DNA of 64,000 nucleotides from a virus, in the IMG/VR virus record IMGVR_UViG_3300025096_003663, positions 1-64,000 of that record; one strand, given 5' to 3'. Positions 34,201-42,700 of the stretch are shown here, piece after piece (the first letter of the stretch is position 1; each line of letters starts with the position of its first letter). The position numbers and the translations under genes are program-made. The notes under the pieces were generated by a model. That model was given only the letters and a program-made list of their open reading frames with translations. It did not search any database and was not told the origin of the DNA.

Positions 34201-36143
34201 AAGTCGGCGGATACAATTGGAAACAGTCGTTCAACTCCACATGTCAAGAGAAAAGTAAATCATATGTGTTGAGAGAAGAGTATACTAAAAAATTCACAAG
34301 TTCTGAAGCAATTGGCGAGGCTCTGGAATCAACAGTAGGAACTTTACAGGGATACCAGGAGTTTGGTCCTACAGAGCCCGAAGAAGCAGAACAGTTGTCA
34401 GAACAAGTGTTGGAATCTGCAGCAAACTCTTTAGCCGAATCCGAAATAGAGAGTATGGCTGTTCACCGAGATGTAATGGTGTTCCCTATATGTTCGGTGG
34501 AATTGCCTATCCAATTATCCGACGATTTGAAATTTAAAGATTTCTTTAATTCTCTTGAAGTTGGACAAGGCTTTAAAAGCAAAAAGTTGGAAGATCTGTT
34601 CAATAACCAATATATGATACCTTTGGTTGAGCAAATGAAGAAATCTCAGCCATATAAATTACTTTTCAAATATTGTATCCCGTCCGATCCAATACTTTCA
34701 GCTACTTCGATATATTCGAATATAGTGAATGAGCTGCCTCAAGAATTTTTTAGCAAAACTAAGGAAGAGCTAAAGAGCCTCTTCGAAGTAGCTTTAAACG
34801 GCGGAGATTATACTTTCGAATCAACATCCCAAAGAGAATCTGGCGGCAATCGAGGGGCATATGCTCGTGCTTCCGCGAATTATGGAACTGACGGCAAAGC
34901 CCGAGATCCAAGTTTGTTTGACTTCGCGATAAAGACACCAAAGCTTATTTTTAAAGGACTTACAGAATTTATTGATCCAGTCATTGCCCCAGCATCAAAG
35001 ATAGTAAAGGCTGCAAATGCAGGTATGCTTATACCCCAAGTTATGAAGATTTTGAATCCGGATGGAACTGCCGGCGGCACCAACGACGAGAACTATTTCT
35101 TGACTCAAGTAGCTTTCCCTCGCGGCTCAATCCCTTTTCCAACTGGGGATATGCTTGGCGACGAGGTGACTGTCATCGATAAAGCACAAGGCTTTGGAGG
35201 AGCATCGGTAGATGAAGAGATAGTAATGTTTCGTTTTAGAGATGCTCAGCTTAAGAGCTCGGAAACCGGAAACAATTTGTTCGATAGATATATACAAAAT
35301 GTCTTTATGAAATATAAGCCACCTCTTGCCGCCATGGAGGAATACTATGAAAATGCTTCTGACTCAGCCCTTGTCCCTGAGAGCGAATCTCCGCTCTTCT
35401 CTGAAGAAACTAAAGCATTTCAGCGATTCGCACTCGGAACAGTGAAAAGGGACTTTGGATTAGTGGCTGGAGCTCTTATGAGCCAATATTCGAAAGATCT
35501 CAAAAAGGTGAGAGATGGTGTGGTGGAAGAGCTCAAAGACAGAGAGATGCTCACCGAAGAACTAGATATCCAACTTCATTTAGATGTTCTGCACCCGTTC
35601 TCCCGAGCTTTGTTTCAATTCTTACGCCAAGCTTCTGATTCGGTTACCTGTGGTGCCCGAGATGTGATAATAGGAATCTTACGAGGTGAAATAGTAGTAA
35701 ATCCTACTTATTTCAGCGGCATGGCAACCGGGTTTCTTACTGAAGTAGATATTAAAACAGAAATCGTATCTCTAAAGACAGACTCACCAATCGTGGATTG
35801 GGTTATTTGGGGCACAAACGGAGGTGCTTTCCATATTTCTAACCCGCCGATACCACAAACTATCTTTCCAGGATATCCCCTACCTTTGCCAATCACACCA
35901 GTAGCAATGTCTTCTCTTCCTTACGATATGGTACCATATGGACCAGGACCACCCCACAGTCCTCTTGGACATATTTACCATGCAGTCGTTGCAGCAGAGG
36001 GGCTGGCGAATGTGGATCTCGACATGAAAGATATCTTGAGAGAGGAAGAAGGCTTAGAAAGCAAGAAAAAGCTTCGTGGAAAACTATGTATAGATATGGA
36101 ACAAATCTCTGCCGAAGAAAGAAAACGGCGAGGCTTGGAGTGA
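28206..36143 (+). CDS. Giant virion structural protein, 2645 aa
   Basis: The longest gene in the window, running from the spike to gp25. No single domain dominates. Near residues 180-255 a segment (SSLYQLAEEYKDFFRI ... FNKGSEIYLPNTEPD) resembles a LysM-type module, suggesting peptidoglycan contact. Several predicted coiled or alpha-helical stretches, a Ser/Gly linker (around residue 700) and a Pro/Ser/Thr-rich linker near 1505-1560 separate lobes. A Cys-rich region occurs near 495-530. Many T4-like phages of marine origin carry very large baseplate or tail proteins here, but I do not know a close match. Baseplate location is inferred from neighbours only. Confidence 0.75.
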   Translation: MAKKKKATTVDESHPPNPDDQYSTVIPPIVEDWTYRPVNKPFYDPEAVAYAIIIQSGKKIKGEIYLTPDESVDTSTLPRDKNSEKKIVKQSTFPHIISEAKERTLKYYNKRVDPGNIELLSDLTIIEHVHISTRPRAPNLFYVTIDAPKFDLIPDLGRYILTPITKESSLYQLAEEYKDFFRITDNTEKGKRARISEILRANGINVLEADNSEVEEWIYRVNYGLEDPPGKDSKFNKGSEIYLPNTEPDFSRVISGGKEIELHIGDTKQDIGKLIALLKIYDEKIRESQFVVKNFDIDRQIKELENFLPRIRTHFLDNDYNFRNFLEDNIRLGLDKDSNLIYIGISSSGSVAYLNKAMPSLALESPFNNPRTMNLLSYLQEIVLLSSSSLPWKDFLSRYISPAPQIVSRDPQSVFEDAQQNTKTILEQLASRFDKFSAKSNRQLGEENSIYGSVQIMNGIFNQQTSALRDTGDAVIRDLANISEKIENPGASACGAGATVYNEVLNKIDFKSLVASAIDCLKEQVPFDCEDIVLAIAEENLDAVAGIFRARINPQYHDILEEALQIATSGDFTLYQIKYEYQFYKPLEEKLAQASEGQIFLGALEYGLNSEGVDYNSLFQEVCSYLSDPRQALSDLTDAFFLPTIFLPDNLPTVDIDEMTTVAFEKMLLELVSSLIVKTVQAVISTLLNRCREGSGSGDGSSSPGYGSGLDVGAAIADNVGAPNFREAMEDLLDSLGTSPWSPALPTGGAFELIESGTVQLASDISSSLTSSTLDMVETESKFLVMQNLFTILKGELTSPEIIRLLEGRASPSLLQVVLNIIHPSSTQPQNEILSPLRDSIMTKGDVEEMFQKIASLVDLGPTIEQVNILSNQLGCSLDDFVSSRVPLWCNTLPPDQTTPVAESVIYDEKENFLDYYRYLWKPSNMLPDPCEDPNTNINTIVPKDSNSFSFMLDKVLKTIFDNVYMAYDSSVLSFPDPMFVLTEEPRKIPRVQRTGAQVSIDYYNFQKLQEEELSFEIPDQFGHGYVINPEFQRLISDGIVPADGDPNGPYGPYTTEKLDLIGRLADILPEGIPLTDFGLDSAGKMFELLKDFLVRKPAPRITVNDTVPELAANSKAALKNIDNLVLNSSTPGQIELELQQPTVLGNVESKMMQYVLQLKMMENNDFLLKIGQFPPDLGALAVQEPVQSENSAFFYEEYEGNITFPATAHDLLQYVRSNTPSAIFNDFQQKADFQRLIYTITRNGIEHYSGNFSSPPNVFNDNLVGDLNEFSDTVMYHDIIRQMFSGISSHILTSPMLRFTGDMGKSIIRVPYLSIVDWSPLPNEDEAACGHDPHILSIDTIRRQMKEDYENKINKIECDDLGNEISSNAQGRKDLSSLEKAIMSGCVLTTLRTYSLEQLLRSMFPVSVFSGSDFMTEVQLKYIVDKVNDNIYDKSESYYDAFLQELERVFGDRMEEFSPYGTIPSVIADGNKSGISWVYAQRALDEFYGAKDLATEELSSSPIGNANLGGASTPTNSDIFQPSSDEEIISQPSASPPTPATGGSSTQPPLSALEVGSPPSNLPAQIEVVDTDVSESLNPGLLEDPCTDLNVPSLIPTTPLRENLKYRIAFLIEEQVYSLLGKLQDLISFKGNLSLDDNFLTKILPLLDTPRYDGDPRFAETGDYGTVTAIALKSQAEEYNDKFNQWKASKEAILRLFRQAPFPSEAYRQAMIDSLEAPDPLTLGRNSIPVLASTDLDGTTFYSKHTDSSDLSMKRELKYMSVSNFKQILSAKLDEFKTWYEDDERETNWNGEFGLFSHQEGSDSKYYWDLTSKGDDGQEGNKGFWEWFFADSQYKDMDKFARTYPYPEYDDFLEGIQKHTPIPNARGLESYSGESTPSFDPSGEAGKLFLERYILTEKQESEETDVFPGTRFMSSDPDSPTIAKEKLGGEINLSSQEIQNITTFAGQMNGIAIQGDSEHSPDSNVADKFKKISFGLRLSYVSPLSPFVPKSDETHTLKVGGYNWKQSFNSTCQEKSKSYVLREEYTKKFTSSEAIGEALESTVGTLQGYQEFGPTEPEEAEQLSEQVLESAANSLAESEIESMAVHRDVMVFPICSVELPIQLSDDLKFKDFFNSLEVGQGFKSKKLEDLFNNQYMIPLVEQMKKSQPYKLLFKYCIPSDPILSATSIYSNIVNELPQEFFSKTKEELKSLFEVALNGGDYTFESTSQRESGGNRGAYARASANYGTDGKARDPSLFDFAIKTPKLIFKGLTEFIDPVIAPASKIVKAANAGMLIPQVMKILNPDGTAGGTNDENYFLTQVAFPRGSIPFPTGDMLGDEVTVIDKAQGFGGASVDEEIVMFRFRDAQLKSSETGNNLFDRYIQNVFMKYKPPLAAMEEYYENASDSALVPESESPLFSEETKAFQRFALGTVKRDFGLVAGALMSQYSKDLKKVRDGVVEELKDREMLTEELDIQLHLDVLHPFSRALFQFLRQASDSVTCGARDVIIGILRGEIVVNPTYFSGMATGFLTEVDIKTEIVSLKTDSPIVDWVIWGTNGGAFHISNPPIPQTIFPGYPLPLPITPVAMSSLPYDMVPYGPGPPHSPLGHIYHAVVAAEGLANVDLDMKDILREEEGLESKKKLRGKLCIDMEQISAEERKRRGLE

Positions 36144-36149
36144 TAAATA

Positions 36150-36521
36150 ATGTCTGGAATTTCGCCATCTCTACCTTTAAGAAGGGATCCACAGTATGCT
36201 GGATATGCCCTGAACTCCAACATGCTTGATGTAGTAAAGCAAAACTTCAAGCATTTGGTCCTCACGGCACCAGGGGAAAGGATGATGATTCCTGATTTCG
36301 GTGTCGGGATCAGGAACTTTCTTTTTGAACAAAATGACCAGTCCACATATGCCGCCATCCGTGGAAAGCTGGACGAACAGGTTCGGAAATACATTCCATT
36401 TATAGCAATCCAAGAAGTCCAGTTTGAAGGCGGAGAGATTCAGGATAATGGTGTTCAGATAGTTATAACATATGAAGTGGTTCCGCTTCAGTTCAGTGAT
36501 ACGCTTTCAATAGAAATTTAA
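36150..36521 (+). CDS. Baseplate wedge protein, gp25-like (W-like)
   Basis: 123 residues, close to T4 gp25 (132). The family core is visible: NMLDVVKQNFKHLVLTAPGE followed by RMMIPDFGVGIRNFLFE. Gp25/W forms the inner baseplate wedge and starts sheath assembly. It begins 6 bases after the previous stop, and its downstream neighbour is the gp6/J-like gene, the standard order in contractile phages. This identification is the main evidence for a myovirus. Confidence 0.9.
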   Translation: MSGISPSLPLRRDPQYAGYALNSNMLDVVKQNFKHLVLTAPGERMMIPDFGVGIRNFLFEQNDQSTYAAIRGKLDEQVRKYIPFIAIQEVQFEGGEIQDNGVQIVITYEVVPLQFSDTLSIEI

Positions 36522-36537
36522 GGGAGGAGGATAACAT

Positions 36538-38331
36538 ATGCCCTCTGGCAAAAAGATATCAATAAATTATACAAGCAGGGACTTTGACACCATCAAGAGT
36601 GATCTGGTCAACTATGCTAAAAAATACTATTCTGACACTTATCAGGATTTCTCGGAAACTGGATTCGGCTCTTTGATGCTGGATACGGTTTCTTATGTGG
36701 GAGACATTCTCTCATTCTATGTAGACTACCAGGCGAACGAGGGATATCTAGCAAGTGCCATTGAATACGATAATGTGGTCCGCCATGCCCGACAACTAGG
36801 ATACCGGCTAAACAAGAGCCCTTCTTCCTATGGTACTGTAGCTTTTTATATAGTAGTCCCGGCAGTTGTAGATGGACCGAACCGAGCATATATGCCGATC
36901 CTCAAGCAGGGGTCCGTTCTCTCTTCCGACAACAACACCAGATTTACCCTAACAGAAGATGTGGATTTCGCTAATACCAAAAACAATGTCGTAGTTGCCA
37001 CAGTAAACAGCACAACCGGTCTGCCGACATCCTATGCAATCCAAGCTTACGGGCAAGTGGTTTCCGGAAGAATCGTCGAAGAGACAGTTTCAGTCGGCGA
37101 CTATGAAAGATTTAGGAAAGTCGAATTAGGCGGCACCGATATAGCGGAAATAGTTTCAATCGAAGATGCCGAAGGGAATGAGTATTTCGAGGTAGAAAAC
37201 TTATCTCAAAATGTTATTTTCCGAGCAGTAACAAATACCAACTCAGACGACAGAGAAAACACCCCATATCTTCTTAAACCACGATATATCTCCAGAAGAT
37301 TTACGACTGAAAGAGATAGAAATATAACAACAATACAGTTTGGTAGCGGAGATGAGAGCTCAGATAAGAGTTCAGCCATTTCAGAACCAAGCTCTGTAGT
37401 TATGTTTTCCTACGGCAAAGAATATATTTCAGATACAGCAATAGATCCAACAAGGCTCGTTGATTCTAACAAATTTGGAGTCGCCCCGTCTAACACATCG
37501 CTTAGAATAAGATATCGACTCAACAGTGCTGCTAGCAATAATGTGTCTGCCGGCGGTTTGACATCAATTGAGACATCTAACTTTTCTTTTGAAAACGAAA
37601 ATGATTTATCTAATATTCTCGTAGAATCTGTAGTATCTTCTGTTGAAGCAAACAATGAGAGTGCTATTGTTGGCAACATTTCGCTACCAACATCTGAAGA
37701 GATAAAAATAAGAAGCTTAGGTATGTTCTCAACACAGCATAGAGCAGTTACCAGGGAAGATTATATCAACCTCACTTATGCAATGCCAGAAAAGTTTGGA
37801 GCCGTGAAGAGAGCAAATCTTATCCAGGACAACAAATCTTTTAAGCGAAATCTAAATCTTTATATCATCTCAGAAGACGAGAACCAAAAGTTGGTACAGT
37901 CCAATCAATCTCTAAAAAGTAACTTAAAAACTTGGCTAAATAAGAACAAGATGATATCTGATTCGATTGATATACTAGATGCCAAGATAGTCAACTTTGG
38001 CATTGAGTTCGAAGCAATCGGAGAGGTAGACCAAGATAACTTTGACTTACTATCTGATGCTGTCGAGGCTCTATCTGAAAAATTCACAAAGAACTACGAC
38101 ATCTCGGAGAATATTTACATCTCAGACATCTACTCTACTCTAAAGAATGTTGATGGAATCTTGGATGTAACCAGTGCCAAAGCTGTCCTGAAAGTCGGCG
38201 GAGTATACTCTGATGTATTTTACGACTTCCAAGAGAACCTTTCGGCAGACGGAAGAATGATAAACATACCGAATAATGTCATCGTAGAACTTAAGCTGCC
38301 AGACATAGACATAAAAGGAGTTATTAGATAA
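36538..38331 (+). CDS. Baseplate wedge protein, gp6/J-like
   Basis: 597 residues, near T4 gp6 (660). NYTSRDFDTIKSDLVNYAKK at the N-terminus, FSETGFGSLMLDTVSYVGD, and LSFYVDYQANEGYLASA are the Baseplate_J core. The central beta-rich part and a LGMFSTQHRAVTREDYINL segment also match. It forms the wedge ring of the baseplate. A strong GGGAGGAGG lies 7 bases before the ATG. The stop overlaps the next start by one base. Confidence 0.9.
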   Translation: MPSGKKISINYTSRDFDTIKSDLVNYAKKYYSDTYQDFSETGFGSLMLDTVSYVGDILSFYVDYQANEGYLASAIEYDNVVRHARQLGYRLNKSPSSYGTVAFYIVVPAVVDGPNRAYMPILKQGSVLSSDNNTRFTLTEDVDFANTKNNVVVATVNSTTGLPTSYAIQAYGQVVSGRIVEETVSVGDYERFRKVELGGTDIAEIVSIEDAEGNEYFEVENLSQNVIFRAVTNTNSDDRENTPYLLKPRYISRRFTTERDRNITTIQFGSGDESSDKSSAISEPSSVVMFSYGKEYISDTAIDPTRLVDSNKFGVAPSNTSLRIRYRLNSAASNNVSAGGLTSIETSNFSFENENDLSNILVESVVSSVEANNESAIVGNISLPTSEEIKIRSLGMFSTQHRAVTREDYINLTYAMPEKFGAVKRANLIQDNKSFKRNLNLYIISEDENQKLVQSNQSLKSNLKTWLNKNKMISDSIDILDAKIVNFGIEFEAIGEVDQDNFDLLSDAVEALSEKFTKNYDISENIYISDIYSTLKNVDGILDVTSAKAVLKVGGVYSDVFYDFQENLSADGRMINIPNNVIVELKLPDIDIKGVIR

Positions 38332-39746
38332 TGGCTATTAAGAGATATATTGCTGATGCAGATAACACCATAACGGATGCCCTTAAATCAAACCTGATTG
38401 ACTCCGGAAGCCTAGCAAACATGGGAGAGGCAGACATCCTAGAGGTTTTCTCAATAAGAGGACAAGCCACATCTTCATCACTAGAGATTTCTCGGGCACT
38501 AACAAAGTTCCCAGTATCTACTATCATATCTGACCGAGCGGCAGGCACGATACCAAAGAGCGGAAGCACCAACTTTGTGTTACGACTTTCCAATGCTCCT
38601 CACTCGGAGACAACCCCAACAAAATTTAATTTAACAGTCCAGCCTATTTCCCGCTCTTGGGAGGAGGGATACGGGCTAGATATGGAAGAGTATAAAGACC
38701 TCGGGGCATCTAACTGGGTATCCTCATCTACAGGAGTATCTTGGACGACAGAGGGAGGGGATTATCTCACTTCTTCAAACTATAATGTATATTTTCCCGG
38801 CGGCGACGAAGATTTAGAAGTTGATATCACAAACCTCGTTGAGCAATGGATTGATGGAACCTTTTCCAACTATGGAGTGGGGGTTCATCTAACAGCCAGC
38901 GAGGAGAACTCTTCTAGAAGCTATTACACGAAAAAGTTCTTCGCCAGGGACAGCGAGTTTTACTTTAAGCGCCCATATGTCGAAGCAAGATGGGACTCTT
39001 CTGTTTCAGACGACAGGAACCAGTTTATTATCAGCAGTTCTCTTTTGCCGGCTGAGGATAATCTAAATAAGATCTATTTTTATAATAAATTTCGTGGAAA
39101 GTTTGTTAATGTGCCGGCAGTTGGAACGGGCAGCATATATGTTAGCCTCTATTCCGGTTCGGTCGGTCCTCTTGGAAGTAAACTAGATCTCCAAGGTGCC
39201 GCCACTTCCATAGAAGGAGCTTATGTCTCGGAAGGGATATATTCCGCATCGGTAGCTATTGACACGAGTTTTACTACATTATACGATGTATGGCACGATA
39301 ATGCTGGAACCGAGTTTTTTACCGGCAGTGCTATCAATCCAGTATCGTTCAATGCTTCATCGGATGACGAAGACGAAGAATACATCATTAAAATAACTAA
39401 CTTGAAATCTTCATATTCTAAGAACGAAAAATCACAGTTTAGAATGTATGCGAGAACAAAAGATTGGTCACCAAATATTTACACAATCGCCACTTCAGAC
39501 ATAGAGAATACTACAATAAACGATATGTACTACAAGCTCTATAGGAGCTCTGATTTGTATGAAGTCATTCCGTATGGCACTGGAAGCACGAACCATACGA
39601 AGCTTTCTTACGATGATAAGGGAAACTACTTCAATTTTGATATGTCTCTCCTACAAGAGGGCTACGAATATACATTCAAATTCTTGATAGAAGAGTACGG
39701 TGAATTTGTGGAACAGAAAGAAGAATTTAAATTTAGAGTTGATTAA
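38331..39746 (+). CDS. Virion protein with DNRLRE-like beta domain, 471 aa
   Basis: The central part (residues about 80-215) has the regular spacing of a DNRLRE-type beta sandwich: SRSWEEGYGLDMEEYKDLG, NWVSSSTGVSWTTEGGDY, then VDITNLVEQWIDGTFSNYGV. The ends are beta-rich. In phages such domains are found in fibre or baseplate-fibre connectors. Protein lies between gp6 and the LamG protein. Role inferred; baseplate wedge or fibre attachment. Confidence 0.65.
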   Translation: MAIKRYIADADNTITDALKSNLIDSGSLANMGEADILEVFSIRGQATSSSLEISRALTKFPVSTIISDRAAGTIPKSGSTNFVLRLSNAPHSETTPTKFNLTVQPISRSWEEGYGLDMEEYKDLGASNWVSSSTGVSWTTEGGDYLTSSNYNVYFPGGDEDLEVDITNLVEQWIDGTFSNYGVGVHLTASEENSSRSYYTKKFFARDSEFYFKRPYVEARWDSSVSDDRNQFIISSSLLPAEDNLNKIYFYNKFRGKFVNVPAVGTGSIYVSLYSGSVGPLGSKLDLQGAATSIEGAYVSEGIYSASVAIDTSFTTLYDVWHDNAGTEFFTGSAINPVSFNASSDDEDEEYIIKITNLKSSYSKNEKSQFRMYARTKDWSPNIYTIATSDIENTTINDMYYKLYRSSDLYEVIPYGTGSTNHTKLSYDDKGNYFNFDMSLLQEGYEYTFKFLIEEYGEFVEQKEEFKFRVD

Positions 39747-39748
39747 GA

Positions 39749-42700
39749 ATGGGAATTAAAGATTTATTTAATAACGAGAAAGATACTAAAGTAGTATCTG
39801 CTACGAACAAGAAGAATATTTCCGAGGAAATTGAGTCCGAAGGGTATTATACATCCGAAATACAGGAAAAGAACAAGTTCGAGCCCCATGTTGACTATTC
39901 GCTACCAAGAAACTTTGCTAAGTTTGGTTCGGCGAAGAAGTATTATGAAGACTCAATAACAGGAATATATACCACTTATCCATTCGATGGCTCAAAGAAA
40001 AATAAGACCCAATGGATGCTGACTGCCTCCGGTATTGATAGATATATCTTCGAGAACGAATATCCCAGAACGAACGGCTATATAGACTTTTCTTATGGCG
40101 GCTGGGGATCTACTTCATTATCTACTGGGTCAACCACAGTGTATGCTCTTCCGTCCACCACAGAGTACATTACAATATATGGTGGACCAAATAAAGATCC
40201 GAATGGTTCCGGCAAAACTCTAGCTAGCATTTTCGCCAACTCAAGCTCAAACTTTTATGATGTCTCTGATAATCGAGAATCGAATTTAGAATTTGCCGAT
40301 GGCGGTAACACTGTCGAATGGTGGATGAAGAAAGATGCCTTTGTCGCTGCTGGCCAGCAAGAAGTTGTTTTTGATTTATGGTCTAGCGGATCAACGACGG
40401 GTACCCCTGCCGGCGACTATGGTAGATTTGCTGTTCTCGTTAACAGTTCTTCGTCGCCGATTCATCTCTCTTATTTGTCTGGAATTTTTGGAATTAATGC
40501 TAGTTTTGATGGTGCACTTGCTCCTACAGCGGCATCTATAGCAGACGGCAATTGGCACCACTATGCCATCAGCGCTAATACCACACCATACGAATATTTG
40601 TCTAATACAAAAAGCATTTTGTTTGATGGAGCCGCCGAGTATATCGAAGTTGGAGCGATAGGAGGCACTGCTGATATCGGCGGCCGAACAAATACATCGC
40701 TATCTCTATGGTGCAAGATGACTTCTCTTGCAGTCGCCGCCAATGTTTATGGAAACGGCACCGCCGGAAACACGAATAGATTAAAGATATTGCCCGACGG
40801 CACGTTTCAAGTAACAATGAATAACGCTGGCGGCACTACTTTCCCCGCGACCGGAGCGGGATTAGTTGCCGCTGATACATGGTGTCATTTGGTTTTTACA
40901 TACGACAGTTCAGACACGACCAACGGTGCAAAATTATATATCAACGGGGTCATTCAGAATGGAGCGGGCGACGCAACTAATGGCGCCTTGGATATTCCGA
41001 CACAGGCACCAGCGCTGGCTAGCGGTCGCGCCGGCACAGCCGCTAGTCCATTTCCTGGGAATATAGATGAACCGAGTTTTTGGGATAGAACACTTTCCGC
41101 ATCTGAAGTTCTAGGACTTTATAACAATGGAACTCCAACAGATCTAAAGGGCATGCCTGGATTAATATGCTGGTATAGGATGGGAGACGATCCTCGCGAT
41201 AGTACAGACAGCACCGATCCCGCAGCGAGAATTTATGATCAAGTGGGCAGCAACAACGGCACTCCTGTAGATATGGAATCCACAGATATAGTTGAAGATG
41301 TGGCCGGCATCGGGCAGTGGGGGCGCATAAAAGCAGACTTGTATGTGGACGGTGTGTATAAAGATTCAGTTTCTGGGAGCGGAATCAATGAAGTAACAGG
41401 AGCACTAATCGCCAATGTTGGATCTTATTACGAGGCTAGGGCAGCAGACGATTTATCTGTTGAGTTTACTGGATCTGTTGTTCCCGGATGGTGTAAACTC
41501 TCCGCCTCTATTGACGAATTTCGTTTCTGGAAAACTGCTAGGACTGATAAGCAAATAGGAATGAATTGGTTTACTCAAGTGGGTGGCGGCACAAACATTG
41601 ACGATGCAAACACCGACCTCGGTGTCTATTATAAGTTCAACGAAGGAATCACTCAAACTGTCAGCATTGACTCGAAAGTCTTAGACTATTCTGGTCGATT
41701 CTCTGATGGTACCTGGACTGGGTATAGCGCTGGAGCAAGGAGCACTGGCTCTGCCATGGTGGATGCCGGTGCCACAGATTCAGAGTTCAAGGATCCCATT
41801 ATCTACTCTTTCCACCCAGAAGTGGTTTCACTATCGACGACCAAAGCGATGGAAGGCACAGAATATGATTATGGGAATGCTTCTAGTATTTATTACAGCA
41901 TCCCGTCTTGGATCATAGAAGAGGACGACACAAGAGGAGATTTATTAAACCTAACTCAAATAATCTCAAGCTTCTTCGACTCTCTCCAACTGAAGATCCA
42001 GGATATCCCAAGGCTCAAAGATGTTCAGTATGTCTCATCCTCTCAAAAGCCTTATCCGTTTACGAAGCGAGGAATAGAGTCGCTAGGCTTCACAGCCCCA
42101 GATTTATTTGTAGAATCAACTCTCCTCGAAAATGTAGCTTCCAGAAATGAGACAGAGAATTTCGACGAGAAAATATACAATATCAAAAATGTGATATATC
42201 AGAACATCTACAACAATCTTCTGTATATCTACAAGACAAAGGGAACTGCTAAATCTTTTAGAAACCTAATGAGATGCTACGGCATTGATGAAGAGTTGAT
42301 GAGAGTCAATCTCTACATCGACGGAGCCACTTACGATCTGGAAGACGGCTATAAGATAGAAGGCTTGGATAAGAAGTTCGTCAACTTTGCCGGACCAGAT
42401 AGATTCAATGGCTCTGTTTACCAGACAGCCTCTTCCGACATATCCAACTCGGTTTCGTTCCTCACAGCTTCCACTTTCGATCATCCAATGACTGTCGAAG
42501 TCGAGGCAATATTTCCAAAGAAATTCACAAAAGAGGACACTCTCTATTTCGAGACAAACTTTGTTTCCTCTTCTCTATTCGGCATTCATACAGCCAAAGA
42601 TGATGGAAGCGACTATACTTGGGAGACAGGAGATCCCGCCAACTTCCAAGTATATTCGGTAAGAAACTCAACTGAATCTGCTCACGGAAAGTTCGTTCTA

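Noticed and set aside
36141-36148. GATAAATA as late promoter before gp25
   Set aside because: It overlaps a stop codon and lies directly in front of the ATG, leaving no leader, so it is probably coincidence.
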